Program-made: the position numbers and the translations under genes | In this document: one piece after another, positions 26,365 through 36,931 of the stretch | How positions within the stretch are numbered: position 1 is the stretch's first letter | Layout: each line of letters begins with the position of its first letter | The notes under the pieces: model-generated | What the model was told of the DNA's origin: nothing | What the model saw: the letters and a program-made list of their open reading frames with translations, nothing else | Database searches by the model: none | Assembly (NCBI GenBank): GCA_963718065.1 | Contig: CAVQYE010000015.1 | Coordinates: 62,001 to 126,000, forward strand | DNA from: CAVPGP01 sp963718065 | GTDB lineage: Bacteria; Actinomycetota; Thermoleophilia; Gaiellales; Gaiellaceae | Reading direction: 5' to 3' | Length of the DNA: 64,000 bases

Positions 26365-27459
26365 ATGAGCCGTCGCCTGGTCCTGCTGCTGGCCGTGCTG
26401 GCGCTCGCCGTGGTCGCGGGCGCGGTCGCCGTCACGTACGCGGCGTTCCGCGGCACGACGTCGAACCCGACGAGCAGCTTCAACGCCAAGCGCGTCTTCC
26501 CGGCCCAGCGCACGACGTACTCGTGGTCGATCCGCGACGCTTCCGCCGGTGGCGCCGAGACGAATCGGGACGATCCCTTCGCGGTCGCGGGCGACACACG
26601 CACACTGGCGAACGCGACAAACTGGACGACGGCCTTCACCGCGAGGAACGTCGAGTGGAACTACGACGGACATCTGCCTGCCGGGGTCGCGGTCAGCGGC
26701 GTCAACTTCAACCTGAAGCTCGTGGGCGTCACCGCGACGCACAACATCTGCGTTTACGTCGCCACGTACGTCAACTCGACGAACACGCTCATCTCCGACC
26801 ACGGCGCCGGCTCAGCCGTCTGCAACACCACCGGGGCCCAGCGGACGGTCGCTCTACCCGAGATCACGACGACCGACCAGCTGAACGACCTGACGGTACG
26901 CGCCTACGTCCGCGATGCCACGGTCGCGGGCAGGACGAACATCGACCTCGCGACGGTCACGGGCACGTACCTCGCGACCGCCCTGACGACGAACGAGACG
27001 AGCTTCGTGGACAACTCCGCCGTCGCGGCGGTCACAACCCTCTGGTCGCTCTTCGACGGCGCCGACGCGACCGCGTACACGATCGCCGCCAACGTCACCA
27101 CCGTCTTCGGCGCCGCCCGGTACATCAAGTTCAAGACGGCAAGCGACCTGCCGGCGGGCGCGGTCGTCACGGCCGCGACGGTGACGATCGTCTTCCGCTC
27201 ATCGACGGCCGTCCAGAGCTGTTACTACATGGAGGCCTACTCGAACGCCGGCGCCACGCTGGTTGCAACGCATCCGACGGCGGCGGCGCCGAACTGCGTC
27301 GCGAACGCCACGCGAGTGACCTCGACGGCGTCGTTCCCCGAGGTGACGACGGCCGTGCAGGCGAACGACCTCACCTGGAAGGTCTACATGCGCAACGCCG
27401 GCAGCTCGCGGCTCGTCTTCGACCAGGTGAAGCTCGATCTCACCTGGTATCTCGACTGA
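26365..27459 (+). CDS. Secreted surface protein ending the TasA/SipW operon
   Basis: A 364-residue exported protein. The N-terminus (LVLLLAVLALAVVAGAVAVTYAAF) resembles the SipW-dependent signals upstream. The mature part is Thr/Ala/Val-rich with two related beta-rich halves. Paired phrases, LPAGVAVSGVNFNLKLVG and LPAGAVVTAATVTIVF, each followed by a Cys (HNICVYVATY, SCYYMEAY) and LNDLTVRAYVRDA / ANDLTWKVYMRNA, point to an internal duplication. It starts 3 bases after the peptidase stop. Probably a surface or fibre-associated adhesin-like protein; no family assigned. Confidence 0.7.
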   Translation: MSRRLVLLLAVLALAVVAGAVAVTYAAFRGTTSNPTSSFNAKRVFPAQRTTYSWSIRDASAGGAETNRDDPFAVAGDTRTLANATNWTTAFTARNVEWNYDGHLPAGVAVSGVNFNLKLVGVTATHNICVYVATYVNSTNTLISDHGAGSAVCNTTGAQRTVALPEITTTDQLNDLTVRAYVRDATVAGRTNIDLATVTGTYLATALTTNETSFVDNSAVAAVTTLWSLFDGADATAYTIAANVTTVFGAARYIKFKTASDLPAGAVVTAATVTIVFRSSTAVQSCYYMEAYSNAGATLVATHPTAAAPNCVANATRVTSTASFPEVTTAVQANDLTWKVYMRNAGSSRLVFDQVKLDLTWYLD

Positions 27460-27578
27460 GCCCGGCGAGGGCGCCTCGCTGCGCATCGGCGCGCGACGGC
27501 TAGGCGCGCGGCGCATCGGCGCGCGCGGCGGCTCGGCGCGCGGCTCCCCTGCGCACGGCGGCTTGGCGCGCGCCGCTT

Positions 27579-27650
27579 AGGAGGCTCGGCGAAACGCCGT
27601 CTTGCCTCCGGAACGGCGCATCGCACCGGCGACGAGCGATCTTCGTCTCG
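27579..27650. repeat. Dispersed repeat, copy 3 (degenerate, internally shortened)
   Basis: Starts AGGAGGCTCGGCGAAA and ends GCATCGCACCGGCGACGAGC followed by GATCTTCG, matching both ends of copies 1 and 2 while lacking about 80 interior bases. It also lies between convergent genes. Confidence 0.55.
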
Positions 27651-27726
27651 CTTGCGGGGCTTGCGGCGAAGGTGCTGCGCCGCGGCGCCGGCGATTCGCT
27701 CAGATGGCCGCGCGACAACCCAGATG

Positions 27727-27737
27727 TGGTCAGACCA
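27727..27737. promoter_or_regulatory. TGGTCAGACCA palindrome, site 1
   Basis: Perfect inverted repeat TGGTC-A-GACCA, the type of half-site arrangement bound by GntR/FadR-subfamily regulators. It is followed by AACTGCCACAGAAGTGTGACG. No GntR gene lies in the window. Confidence 0.4.
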
Positions 27738-27802
27738 ACTGCCACAGAAGTGTGACGCACTTTCCACATTTGGCTGCCCATGCGGCGTAGCGCGAATTTC
27801 CG

Positions 27803-27813
27803 TGGTCAGACCA
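27803..27813. promoter_or_regulatory. TGGTCAGACCA palindrome, site 2
   Basis: Identical 11-base palindrome, 76 bases from site 1 and again followed by a GTGTGACG element (here AAGTGTGACGAAAGTGG). The shared downstream element suggests a duplicated regulatory or mobile-element end. Confidence 0.4.
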
Positions 27814-27906
27814 AGTGTGACGAAAGTGGAACAGCGGGCGCGACGCGCCGGGGGCCGCGGCGTAGCTCGGCGGCGCTGCGCCCGACTGTCGGTCGGCGCG
27901 CGGCGG

Positions 27907-28114
27907 CTACGCCGCGCGCCGGAAGACGTACGGGTGCCTGAAGGCCTCGAGGGCCTGCTCGCGCGGCACCTCGACCTCGAACGAGTCGCCCGTCTGCTCG
28001 TCCTCGACGGCGACCGACACCGTGTCGTCGCCCTCGTGCCAGAGCAGCGAGACGTCGATGCCGCCGTCGCGGCGGCGGTCGAGCTCGCGCTTCTTTCGGT
28101 TCGGTGATCGTCAT
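27907..28114 (-). CDS. Small conserved-looking protein, about 67 residues (frame change near 28090)
   Basis: From ATG 28114 (after AAGGGAGAAAG) the start reads MTITEPK. After a one-base change the frame continues KRELDRRRDGGIDVSLLWHE, then GDDTVSVAVEDEQTGDSFEV and ends AFRHPYVFRRAA. The body has clear coding character (acidic, beta-rich, no stops). Family not recognised; it looks like a small cytoplasmic beta-barrel-type protein. The frame break may be an assembly error. It lies downstream of uvrA on the same strand. Confidence 0.5.
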
Positions 28115-28188
28115 CTTTCTCCCTTGACGTTCGTGCATGACTAGACGCGGTTCGATCACCGCGGTTGGTTCGGGTTTTGTAAGGCCTG

Positions 28189-31029
<2,841 letters not shown>

Positions 31030-31060
31030 AACCGGCCCAGTGTACCCGGGGTCAGCCACA

Positions 31061-31074
31061 CGAACAAGTGTTCG
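31061..31074 (-). promoter_or_regulatory. SOS box (LexA operator) of uvrA
   Basis: CGAACAAGTGTTCG is an exact match to the Gram-positive SOS-box form CGAAC-N4-GTTCG, with RNRY in the centre, and is 32 bases upstream of the uvrA ATG in the divergent uvrA/AI-2E gap. It could also affect the divergent transporter gene. Confidence 0.8.
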
Positions 31075-31200
31075 TCCGCTGCTTGTTTTCCGCTCCTTGC
31101 GGGCTTTTGCGGGCCAGCTGACGCGACCTTGGCGGCGACGTCTCTCTCCGACCGGAAGCGCGCGGTTTGCCGGGTTGCCCCGAGTGGAGACAAGCCCGGC

Positions 31201-32256
31201 ATGGCCGAGACCGCACGCAAAGCGTTCATCGCGACGCTCGTCGCCGTTGCGGTGATCGCAGCCGCGCTGGCCCTCTGGCAGCTGAAGCTCGTGCTGGCGC
31301 TGATCTTCCTCGCCTTCATCGTCGCGGCCGCCATGCGCCCGGGCGTCGAAGCCCTGCACCGGCGGCGCGTGCCGCGCGGGGTGGGGATCGGGATCCACTA
31401 CGCCGTGCTCGCCGGCGCCGTCGCATTCGCTGTGTGGTTCGCCGTGCCGCGGGCGCTGCATCAGGTCGATCAGGCGCTCGGCCCGGGAGGTGCCCAGACG
31501 CAGCTGACCGAGAAGGCGAAGCAGGCGACGGGCGTCAAGCACGACATTCTCGTCGGCATCCGCGACCGCCTTCAGAACGTTCATCGCAACGAGCTGATCA
31601 AGCCCGCGGCCGAGATCGGCGTCAGAGCGTTCGAAGGGCTGATCGGGGTCTTCTTCGTCTTCGCAGCCGGCGCCTACTGGATCTTCGAGCGCGACCGGGC
31701 GGTGGACGTCATCTGCTCGCTGCTCGAGCGACCGAAGCGCAAGAAGGTGCGGGACACGTGGAATCTGATCGACCTCAAGCTCGGCGCGTTCGTGCGTGGC
31801 CAGGCGCTGCTGATCGCGGGCGTCGCGATCGTGCTCTCGCTCCTGTTCCTGGCAATCGGCTTGCCCTACTGGATCCTGGTCGGGACGTTTGCAGGCCTCG
31901 TGGAGATCGTCCCGGTGATCGGGCCGCTCGCCGCCGGCGCGCTCGCTGTAGGCGTCGGCCTGACGCAGTCCGTTCACATGGCCGTGCTCGCGGGGCTCTG
32001 CGTCTTCGGCGTGCGCATGCTCCAGGACTACGTGATCCTGCCGCGCGTGCTCGGCGAGGCGACCGGGCTGTCACCGCTCGTGGTGCTGATCGCGGTCACC
32101 TCCGTCGGCATCCTCTTCGGTGGCTTTGCGGTGCTGTTCGCCGTGCCGATCGCGGCGGTGATCGTGACGCTGATCGACGTCATCGTACGCGACAAGGATC
32201 CCGCCGAGGAGGATGTGCCGACGGTGCTCTTCTCGGGCAAGGAGGCGGAGGCGTAG
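31201..32256 (+). CDS. AI-2E family transporter
   Basis: A 351-residue polytopic membrane protein of the AI-2 exporter (UPF0118/PerM) family. The helical order is typical: two N-terminal helices (LVAVAVIAAALALWQLKLV, LIFLAFIVAAAM), RPGVEALHRRRVPRGVGIGI, a soluble stretch with LQNV, then FVFAAGAYWIFERDR and the C-terminal bundle (YWILVGTFAGLVEIVPVIGP, RMLQDYVILPRVLGEATGLSP, VGILFGGFAVLFAVPIAAV). The P-x-I-G-P motif is conserved. True substrates of most family members are unknown. ATG 31201 is set by the family start. Divergent from uvrA. Confidence 0.9.
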   Translation: MAETARKAFIATLVAVAVIAAALALWQLKLVLALIFLAFIVAAAMRPGVEALHRRRVPRGVGIGIHYAVLAGAVAFAVWFAVPRALHQVDQALGPGGAQTQLTEKAKQATGVKHDILVGIRDRLQNVHRNELIKPAAEIGVRAFEGLIGVFFVFAAGAYWIFERDRAVDVICSLLERPKRKKVRDTWNLIDLKLGAFVRGQALLIAGVAIVLSLLFLAIGLPYWILVGTFAGLVEIVPVIGPLAAGALAVGVGLTQSVHMAVLAGLCVFGVRMLQDYVILPRVLGEATGLSPLVVLIAVTSVGILFGGFAVLFAVPIAAVIVTLIDVIVRDKDPAEEDVPTVLFSGKEAEA

Positions 32257-32293
32257 CGGGAGATTTCTCGAAGCTGTCACTCCGCTGTGACAT

Positions 32294-32329
32294 GCACACA
32301 GGTACCTCTATGGAGGCACACAGGTACCT
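32294..32329 (+). promoter_or_regulatory. Duplicated palindromic operator of the RHH gene
   Basis: GCACACAGGTACCT occurs at 32294-32307 and again at 32316-32329, 22 bases apart (about two helical turns). Each copy ends in the perfect palindrome AGGTACCT, and the second abuts the ATG at 32330. This is the arrangement expected for cooperative binding by a ribbon-helix-helix repressor on its own gene. Confidence 0.65.
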
Positions 32330-32551
32330 ATGAGTCGCCGCTTCACCGTCACCCTCACCGACCACCAGTACACGTGGCTCACGGAAGAGTCGCGGCAGAC
32401 GAGCGTCGCCGTCGCGGAGCTGATCCGACGGGCGATCGACGACAAGTTCCCGGGACGGCTCGAGCGACGCTTCGGCATGCACGAGCTGGCCGTACGCGTC
32501 CAGCGGCGCGCGAACGCCGGCAGACGCCCAGGCGTCCGCTTCTGGAGCTAA
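32330..32551 (+). CDS. Ribbon-helix-helix (CopG/Arc-like) DNA-binding protein
   Basis: A 73-residue protein. The N-terminal strand RRFTVTLTDHQYTWL followed by helices (SRQTSVAVAELIRRAIDDKF) is the ribbon-helix-helix pattern of antitoxin-like or CopG repressors. The C-terminal part is basic (LERRFGMHELAVRVQRRANAG). No toxin gene accompanies it: the next gene is convergent and encodes a small membrane protein. The adjacent duplicated palindrome suggests autoregulation. It might also regulate the upstream AI-2E transporter, but that gene is read toward it. Confidence 0.75.
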   Translation: MSRRFTVTLTDHQYTWLTEESRQTSVAVAELIRRAIDDKFPGRLERRFGMHELAVRVQRRANAGRRPGVRFWS

Positions 32552-32787
32552 GCCTTGCGCCAGCGGCCGAAGACGAGGCCGCCGAGCGTGAAGCCGAGAC
32601 CGAATGTGCCGAACGCGAAGGCGCCGATCGCGATCCCCTTGCGCCAGGGCGAGAGCCGCTGCCAGCGCCCGATCGCCTCCCGCTCTTCCTCGGTCAGCGA
32701 CTCCCCGCGGCGCTGCTTGCGGAGCGCACCGCCGGCTCGCAACCCGAGGTAGAGGTCGTCGAAGATCTCGGCAGACTCTTCGGCCAT
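32548..32787 (-). CDS. Small membrane protein with one helical hairpin
   Basis: A 79-residue protein with a cytoplasmic acidic/basic N-terminal half (EEREAIGRWQRLSPWRKG) and one strongly hydrophobic Gly-rich segment (IAIGAFAFGTFGLGFTLGGLVFG) ending in basic residues. Not recognised as a family. Its stop overlaps the stop of the convergent RHH gene (CTAA). It is divergent from the metallophosphoesterase gene with a 28-base gap. Confidence 0.6.
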   Translation of the reverse strand: MAEESAEIFDDLYLGLRAGGALRKQRRGESLTEEEREAIGRWQRLSPWRKGIAIGAFAFGTFGLGFTLGGLVFGRWRKA

Positions 32788-32815
32788 GACAACGAGTGTA
32801 TAGCCTGCCCCGGCC

Positions 32816-33637
32816 GTGGCTACACGCGTTCTCCACGTCTCGGATCTTCACTTCGGCAAGCACAACCACCCGACGATCGAACGGGCGATTGCCACGCTCG
32901 TGGAGCGCGTCGAGCCCGAGCTCGTGATCGCGAGCGGCGACCTCACGCACCGGGGGCAGCGTGACCAGCACGAGCACGCCGCGGCCTTCCTGAAGGGCCT
33001 TGGCACGCCCGTCGTCGCGGTCCCCGGCAACCACGACATCCCCTACAGCTTCCCGGCCCGATTCACCTCGCCGTGGGTCGAGTTCGAGCGCCAGTGGGAG
33101 ACGACCGAGCCCGTCTACAGCGGCGACGAGCTCTTCGTCGTCGGGCTCAATTCCGTTCGTCCTTACCGGCATCAGTCGGGCGGGATCCGCGAATCCCAGC
33201 TCGAGCGTGCGACCAGCCGCCTTCAGCAGGCGCCGGAAGCTGCCCTGCGCATCGTCGTGCTGCACCACCAAATGGTCGGCGCGCCGTGGCGGACCCGCAA
33301 GAAGCCCGTCGCTCGGCGGACTCACGTCCTCTCCCGGCTCGTCGATTGCGGCGCGGAGTTGATCCTTGGTGGGCATATCCACCAGGCGACGGTCTCCGAG
33401 CGGCACGAGTTCGAAGTGATCACGAGCGACGTCCGCGGCGTGGTCGTGTCGATCGCCCCCGGGCTCGGCCAGCCCCGACCGAACCGCCGGGGCGAGGCGC
33501 GCGGCCTGCACGTCTACACCGCCGACGAAACGACGATTCGCATCGACACCTACATCTGGCGCGACGACGACTGGGGGCTCACGGCCGTGCGGCAGTTCCC
33601 GCGCGGCCGCAAGCCCCTGGCAGTCGAGAACAGCTAG
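32816..33637 (+). CDS. Calcineurin-like metallophosphoesterase
   Basis: A 273-residue metallophosphoesterase of the CpdA/3',5'-cyclic nucleotide phosphodiesterase type. All five metal motifs are present: HVSDLHFGKHN (DxH), ASGDLTHRG (GD), VPGNHDIP (GNHD), VLHHQMV (HH) and GGHIHQA (GHxH). The GTG at 32816 begins the protein two residues before the first strand. Its substrate may be a cyclic nucleotide or a phospho-ester, but this cannot be resolved from the sequence. The stop shares CTAG with the convergent GlsB-like gene. Confidence 0.9.
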   Translation: MATRVLHVSDLHFGKHNHPTIERAIATLVERVEPELVIASGDLTHRGQRDQHEHAAAFLKGLGTPVVAVPGNHDIPYSFPARFTSPWVEFERQWETTEPVYSGDELFVVGLNSVRPYRHQSGGIRESQLERATSRLQQAPEAALRIVVLHHQMVGAPWRTRKKPVARRTHVLSRLVDCGAELILGGHIHQATVSERHEFEVITSDVRGVVVSIAPGLGQPRPNRRGEARGLHVYTADETTIRIDTYIWRDDDWGLTAVRQFPRGRKPLAVENS

Positions 33638-33876
33638 ATCGTGCGGGCCGTGCCGCGGTTCGCGGCGACGCGACCGTAGAGCGCGCAAAGCGCGATCGCA
33701 ACGATCACTCCGACGATGAACTGCAGGACCCCGCCGAAGATCAACCCGGCGACGAGCAACGACGCGACCCCGATGAGGATCGTGACGATCCATCCCATCG
33801 GGTCAACCCCGGGATGGAAGAACCGGCCGAGACCTCCGACGATCGCACCTACGATGATGAGCCATATCCATGTCAT
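33634..33876 (-). CDS. GlsB/YeaQ/YmgE-family small membrane protein
   Basis: An 80-residue hydrophobic protein of the transglycosylase-associated (GlsB/YeaQ/YmgE) family. It begins WIWLIIVGAIVGGLGRFF, then DPMGWIVTILIGVASLLVAG and FIVGVIVAIALCALYG, three helices in total. The frame is open 11 codons upstream, but ATG 33876 matches the family start. Function is poorly known, with links to envelope stress. A second, longer protein with the same N-terminal architecture is encoded at 34441-34917. Confidence 0.8.
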   Translation of the reverse strand: MTWIWLIIVGAIVGGLGRFFHPGVDPMGWIVTILIGVASLLVAGLIFGGVLQFIVGVIVAIALCALYGRVAANRGTARTI

Positions 33877-33969
33877 GGCCCCACGTTTTCCAGCGCGGCC
33901 GGGCGGCAAACAAAGGGCAGGAGCGAGCCGGCGCAGGAGGCCGGGCGGCGAGGGCGAAGGAGGTTTGCC

Positions 33970-34155
33970 GTGAAGGATCAGAGCCTCATCGACGAGATGC
34001 GGGAGGCGATGAAGGACGCGCGCGAGCGCGCCGAGGAGCGGCGCGGAAACTCGCAGGAGAACGTCCTGATCGCGACGGACGCCGAGCCCGTGCTCGACCC
34101 GGCGCTCGATCCGGAGCCGACGCCAAAGCGCCGCCGTTTCTTCGGACGCCGCTAG
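33970..34155 (+). CDS. Small charged protein, 61 residues
   Basis: Begins at GTG 33970, preceded by a strong AAGGAGG at optimal distance, which supports real translation. The protein has a helical charged N-terminal half (QSLIDEMREAMKDARERAEE) and a linker with acidic and Pro residues (TDAEPVLDPALDPEPTPK) ending in RRRFFGRR. No signal peptide or motif is recognised; a regulator or adaptor is possible but nothing more can be said. Confidence 0.6.
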   Translation: MKDQSLIDEMREAMKDARERAEERRGNSQENVLIATDAEPVLDPALDPEPTPKRRRFFGRR

Positions 34156-34164
34156 CCCGACTCG

Positions 34165-34428
34165 TCAGCTGCGGGCGGCGACGCGCAGACGGATCCGCTG
34201 AATCTCGCGCTCGCGGTCACGCGGGGGCGCGGTCGTCACCAGCTCGTCGAGCAGGCGAACGGATGCCTCCGTCACCGCATCCACGGCCCGCTGGAACGCA
34301 ACCTCGTTCGCCTGCGACGGCTTCGAGTAGCCGCTGATCTTGCGGACATACTGCAGCGCCGCGTCGCGGGCGTCGTCGGCGGTCGCGGGCGGGTCGTAGT
34401 TGAAGAGCGGGCGAATGTTCCTGCACAT
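34165..34428 (-). CDS. DUF2277 protein
   Basis: An 87-residue protein that starts MCRNIRPLFNYDPPAT and continues QYVRKISGYSKPSQANEVAF, the hallmark of DUF2277, a small helical family widespread in actinobacteria and of unknown function. The conserved Cys2, Arg3 and Asn4 are all present. The gene is 12 bases downstream of a membrane protein and uvrB on the same strand and may belong to that transcript. Confidence 0.85.
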   Translation of the reverse strand: MCRNIRPLFNYDPPATADDARDAALQYVRKISGYSKPSQANEVAFQRAVDAVTEASVRLLDELVTTAPPRDREREIQRIRLRVAARS

Positions 34429-34440
34429 GGTGAGTTCCTC

Positions 34441-34917
34441 CTACGTTTGGCGTTCGATGGCCGCGCGCTTGACGACGGCCTCCTCGTCGTCCAGCACCCC
34501 GGCGCGGTGCAGCTCCTCGAGAGCGGCCAGCAGCCGCGCCTTTCGCTCCTCGGCGGGTCCGGGCACCGGCTGGTCCGGGTCGAGACCCAGCGCCTGCAGC
34601 CGCTGCCGCATGCGGTCGACGCCGACGCCCTTCTCGGGGAAGCGAAGCGCCTCGGGTCCCCACAACGGCCGGTGCTGAACGAAGCGCCGATAGCCGAGCA
34701 CGAGCCCGACCGCGAAGAGCAGCGAGGCGATCGAGACGACGTAGCCGTTGTCGTGAAACAGCGCACGCGCGATCGCAGCGCCGACGATCGAGCCGGTGAG
34801 GCCGATCGCGATCGTCAGCCACAACGGCATCGGGTCGGGTCCCGGCACGGCGAGCCGGGCGAGCCCGCCGGTCACCAGGCCGGAGAACAGAATTGCGATC
34901 ACGAGCGACGCGCTCAT
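34441..34917 (-). CDS. Membrane protein with GlsB-like N-terminus and helical tail
   Basis: A 158-residue protein. The N-terminal 75 residues form three hydrophobic helices in the GlsB/YeaQ style (LVIAILFSGLVTGGLARLAV, PLWLTIAIGLTGSIVGAAIA, VVSIASLLFAVGLVLGY). The C-terminal half is soluble and helical (ERKARLLAALEELHRAGVLDDEEAVVKRAAI), like a SHOCT-type oligomerisation segment. Its ATG overlaps the uvrB stop by four bases, so it is translationally coupled to a repair gene, probably by operon packing. Confidence 0.65.
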   Translation of the reverse strand: MSASLVIAILFSGLVTGGLARLAVPGPDPMPLWLTIAIGLTGSIVGAAIARALFHDNGYVVSIASLLFAVGLVLGYRRFVQHRPLWGPEALRFPEKGVGVDRMRQRLQALGLDPDQPVPGPAEERKARLLAALEELHRAGVLDDEEAVVKRAAIERQT

Positions 34918-36911
34918 GCGGTCACGGCGTTGAGCTCGCGGCGCAGATCCTTGATCTCGTCGCGGAGCTTGGCCGCATACTCGAAGCGGAGCTCTTCGGC
35001 GGCGACGAACATCTCCTCTTCGAGCGTCACGATCAGCTTCTCGAGCTCGGCCGCGTCCATGCCCTCGACGTCCTTGCCGCGACGCGTGCGCTTGGGGACA
35101 TGCGGTGCTTCGAGGGAGAGGAACTCGGCGATGTCGGAGACGCCCTTGGAGATGTTCTCGGGCGTGATCCCGTGCTCCTCGTTGTACGCCAGCTGCTTGT
35201 CGCGGCGCCGGCTCGTCTCGCCGAGCGCGTCCTTGATCGCCTCGGTCATCTTGTCGGCGTAGAGAATCACCTTGCCGTTGACGTTTCGCGCCGCCCGGCC
35301 GATCGTCTGGATGAGCGACGTGCGCCCGCGGAGGAAACCCTCCTTGTCGGCATCGAGAATGGCGACGAGCGACACCTCCGGCAGATCGAGTCCCTCCCGC
35401 AGCAGGTTGATCCCGACGAGCACGTCGTACTCGCCGAGGCGCAGCTCGCGGATGATCTGGATCCGCTCGAGCGTGTCGATCTCCGAGTGGAGGTAGCGCG
35501 CCCGCACACCGGACTCCAGCAAGTAGTCGGTGAGATCCTCGGCCATCTTCTTCGTCAGCGTCGTCACGAGGACGCGCTCGCCCGCCTGCTCGCGATGCCG
35601 GATCTCGTTCAGCAAGTCGTCGATCTGATCCTTCGTCGGCCGCAACTCCGTCTCCGGGTCGACGATGAACGTCGGGCGGATCAGCTGCTCCGCGATGTGC
35701 TTCGAATGGCGCATCTCGTACGGCCCCGGCGTCGCCGAGACGAACATGAGCTGAGGCACCTTCTCGAGGAACTCGTCGAAGCGGAGCGGCCGGTTGTCGA
35801 GCGCGGACGGGAGGCGGAAGCCGAAGTCGACCAGCGTCTGCTTGCGTGAGCGGTCGCCCTCGTACATGCCGCCGATCTGGGGAATCGTCTGGTGCGACTC
35901 GTCGACGAAGACGAGGAAGTCCTTCGACGGGAAGTAGTCGAGCAGCGTGTGCGGCGCCGAGCCCGGCGGCCGGCCGTCGAGGATGCGCGAGTAGTTCTCG
36001 ATCCCGTTGCAGAAGCCGAGCTCCTGCATCATCTCGAGGTCGTACTCGGTGCGCTGGCGGATGCGATGCGCCTCGAGCAGCTTCCCCTCCGACTCGAACT
36101 TCTTGATCTGCTCCTCGAGCTCGTGCTTGATCTCGTCGGCGGCCCGCTCGATCGTCGGCTTCGACGTCACGTACTGGGTGGCCGGGAAGATCGTGATGTT
36201 GTCGAGCCGCGCGTAGACCTCGCCGGTGATCGGGTCGAAGTGCGTGATCTGCTCGACGTCGTCGCCGAAGAAGGAGATGCGGTACGCCGTCTCCGAATGC
36301 GCCGGCTGCACCTCGACCACGTCGCCCTTGACGCGAAAGCGCCCGCGGCCGAGCACCGTGTCGTTGCGCGCGTACTGGATGTCGATCAGCTTGCGCAGCA
36401 TCAGGTCGCGGTCGTGCGACTCGCCGACGGTGAGCATGACCACCCGCTCCTTGTACTCGTCCGGCGAGCCGAGGCCGTAGATGCACGAGACGGACGCGAC
36501 GATGACGACGTCGTTGCGCGAGAGCAGGTTCGACGTCGCCGCGTGTCGGAGCCGGTCGATGTCCTCGTTCCTCGACGAGTCCTTCTCGATGTAGAGGTCG
36601 GCCTGCGGGACGTACGCCTCCGGCTGGTAGTAGTCGTAGTAGGAGACGAAGTACTCGACGCTGTTCTCGGGGAAGAACTCGCGGAACTCGTTGCAGAGCT
36701 GGGCCGCGAGCGTCTTGTTGTGGGCGATCACGAGCGTCGGCTTCTGGACCTCCTCGATGATCCAGGCCATCGTCGCGGTCTTGCCCGTGCCGGTCGCGCC
36801 GAGGAGCGTCTGAAACTCGTTCCCCGCGCGGATCGACTCCGAGAGGATCCGAATCGCCTCCGGCTGGTCGCCCGTCGGCAGATAGTCGGCGGATGTTTTG
36901 AGGGGGCGCAT
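34914..36911 (-). CDS. uvrB: Excinuclease ABC subunit B
   Basis: DNA helicase-like subunit that verifies damage and recruits UvrC, 665 residues. It has Walker A GATGTGKT, the beta-hairpin YYDYYQPEAYVPQADLYIEKD that pries strands apart, the DEAD-like DESH box (FVDESHQTI), helicase motif VI (QTIGRAARNVNG), and the C-terminal UVR motif (EEEMFVAAEELRFEYAAKLRD). Some upstream codons are open, but ATG 36911 (M-R-P-L-K-T-S-A-D-Y) is the family start. No SOS box is visible directly upstream, unlike uvrA. Confidence 0.97.
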   Translation of the reverse strand: MRPLKTSADYLPTGDQPEAIRILSESIRAGNEFQTLLGATGTGKTATMAWIIEEVQKPTLVIAHNKTLAAQLCNEFREFFPENSVEYFVSYYDYYQPEAYVPQADLYIEKDSSRNEDIDRLRHAATSNLLSRNDVVIVASVSCIYGLGSPDEYKERVVMLTVGESHDRDLMLRKLIDIQYARNDTVLGRGRFRVKGDVVEVQPAHSETAYRISFFGDDVEQITHFDPITGEVYARLDNITIFPATQYVTSKPTIERAADEIKHELEEQIKKFESEGKLLEAHRIRQRTEYDLEMMQELGFCNGIENYSRILDGRPPGSAPHTLLDYFPSKDFLVFVDESHQTIPQIGGMYEGDRSRKQTLVDFGFRLPSALDNRPLRFDEFLEKVPQLMFVSATPGPYEMRHSKHIAEQLIRPTFIVDPETELRPTKDQIDDLLNEIRHREQAGERVLVTTLTKKMAEDLTDYLLESGVRARYLHSEIDTLERIQIIRELRLGEYDVLVGINLLREGLDLPEVSLVAILDADKEGFLRGRTSLIQTIGRAARNVNGKVILYADKMTEAIKDALGETSRRRDKQLAYNEEHGITPENISKGVSDIAEFLSLEAPHVPKRTRRGKDVEGMDAAELEKLIVTLEEEMFVAAEELRFEYAAKLRDEIKDLRRELNAVTA

Positions 36912-36931
36912 GTCTGGACAGGGTAACGGTC

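Larger units (their letters stand above)
27460..27906. other. GC-rich convergent intergenic region
   Basis: About 450 bases between the end of the TasA/SipW operon and a small minus-strand gene. The first 120 bases are repetitive GGCGCGCGGCG-type sequence. They are followed by a degenerate copy of the dispersed repeat and then by a less GC-rich stretch holding two identical 11-base palindromes. No convincing protein is encoded. Confidence 0.6.

Noticed and set aside
32330..32787. Toxin-antitoxin pair
   Set aside because: The RHH protein looks antitoxin-like, but the only neighbour is convergent and encodes a small membrane protein without toxin features.
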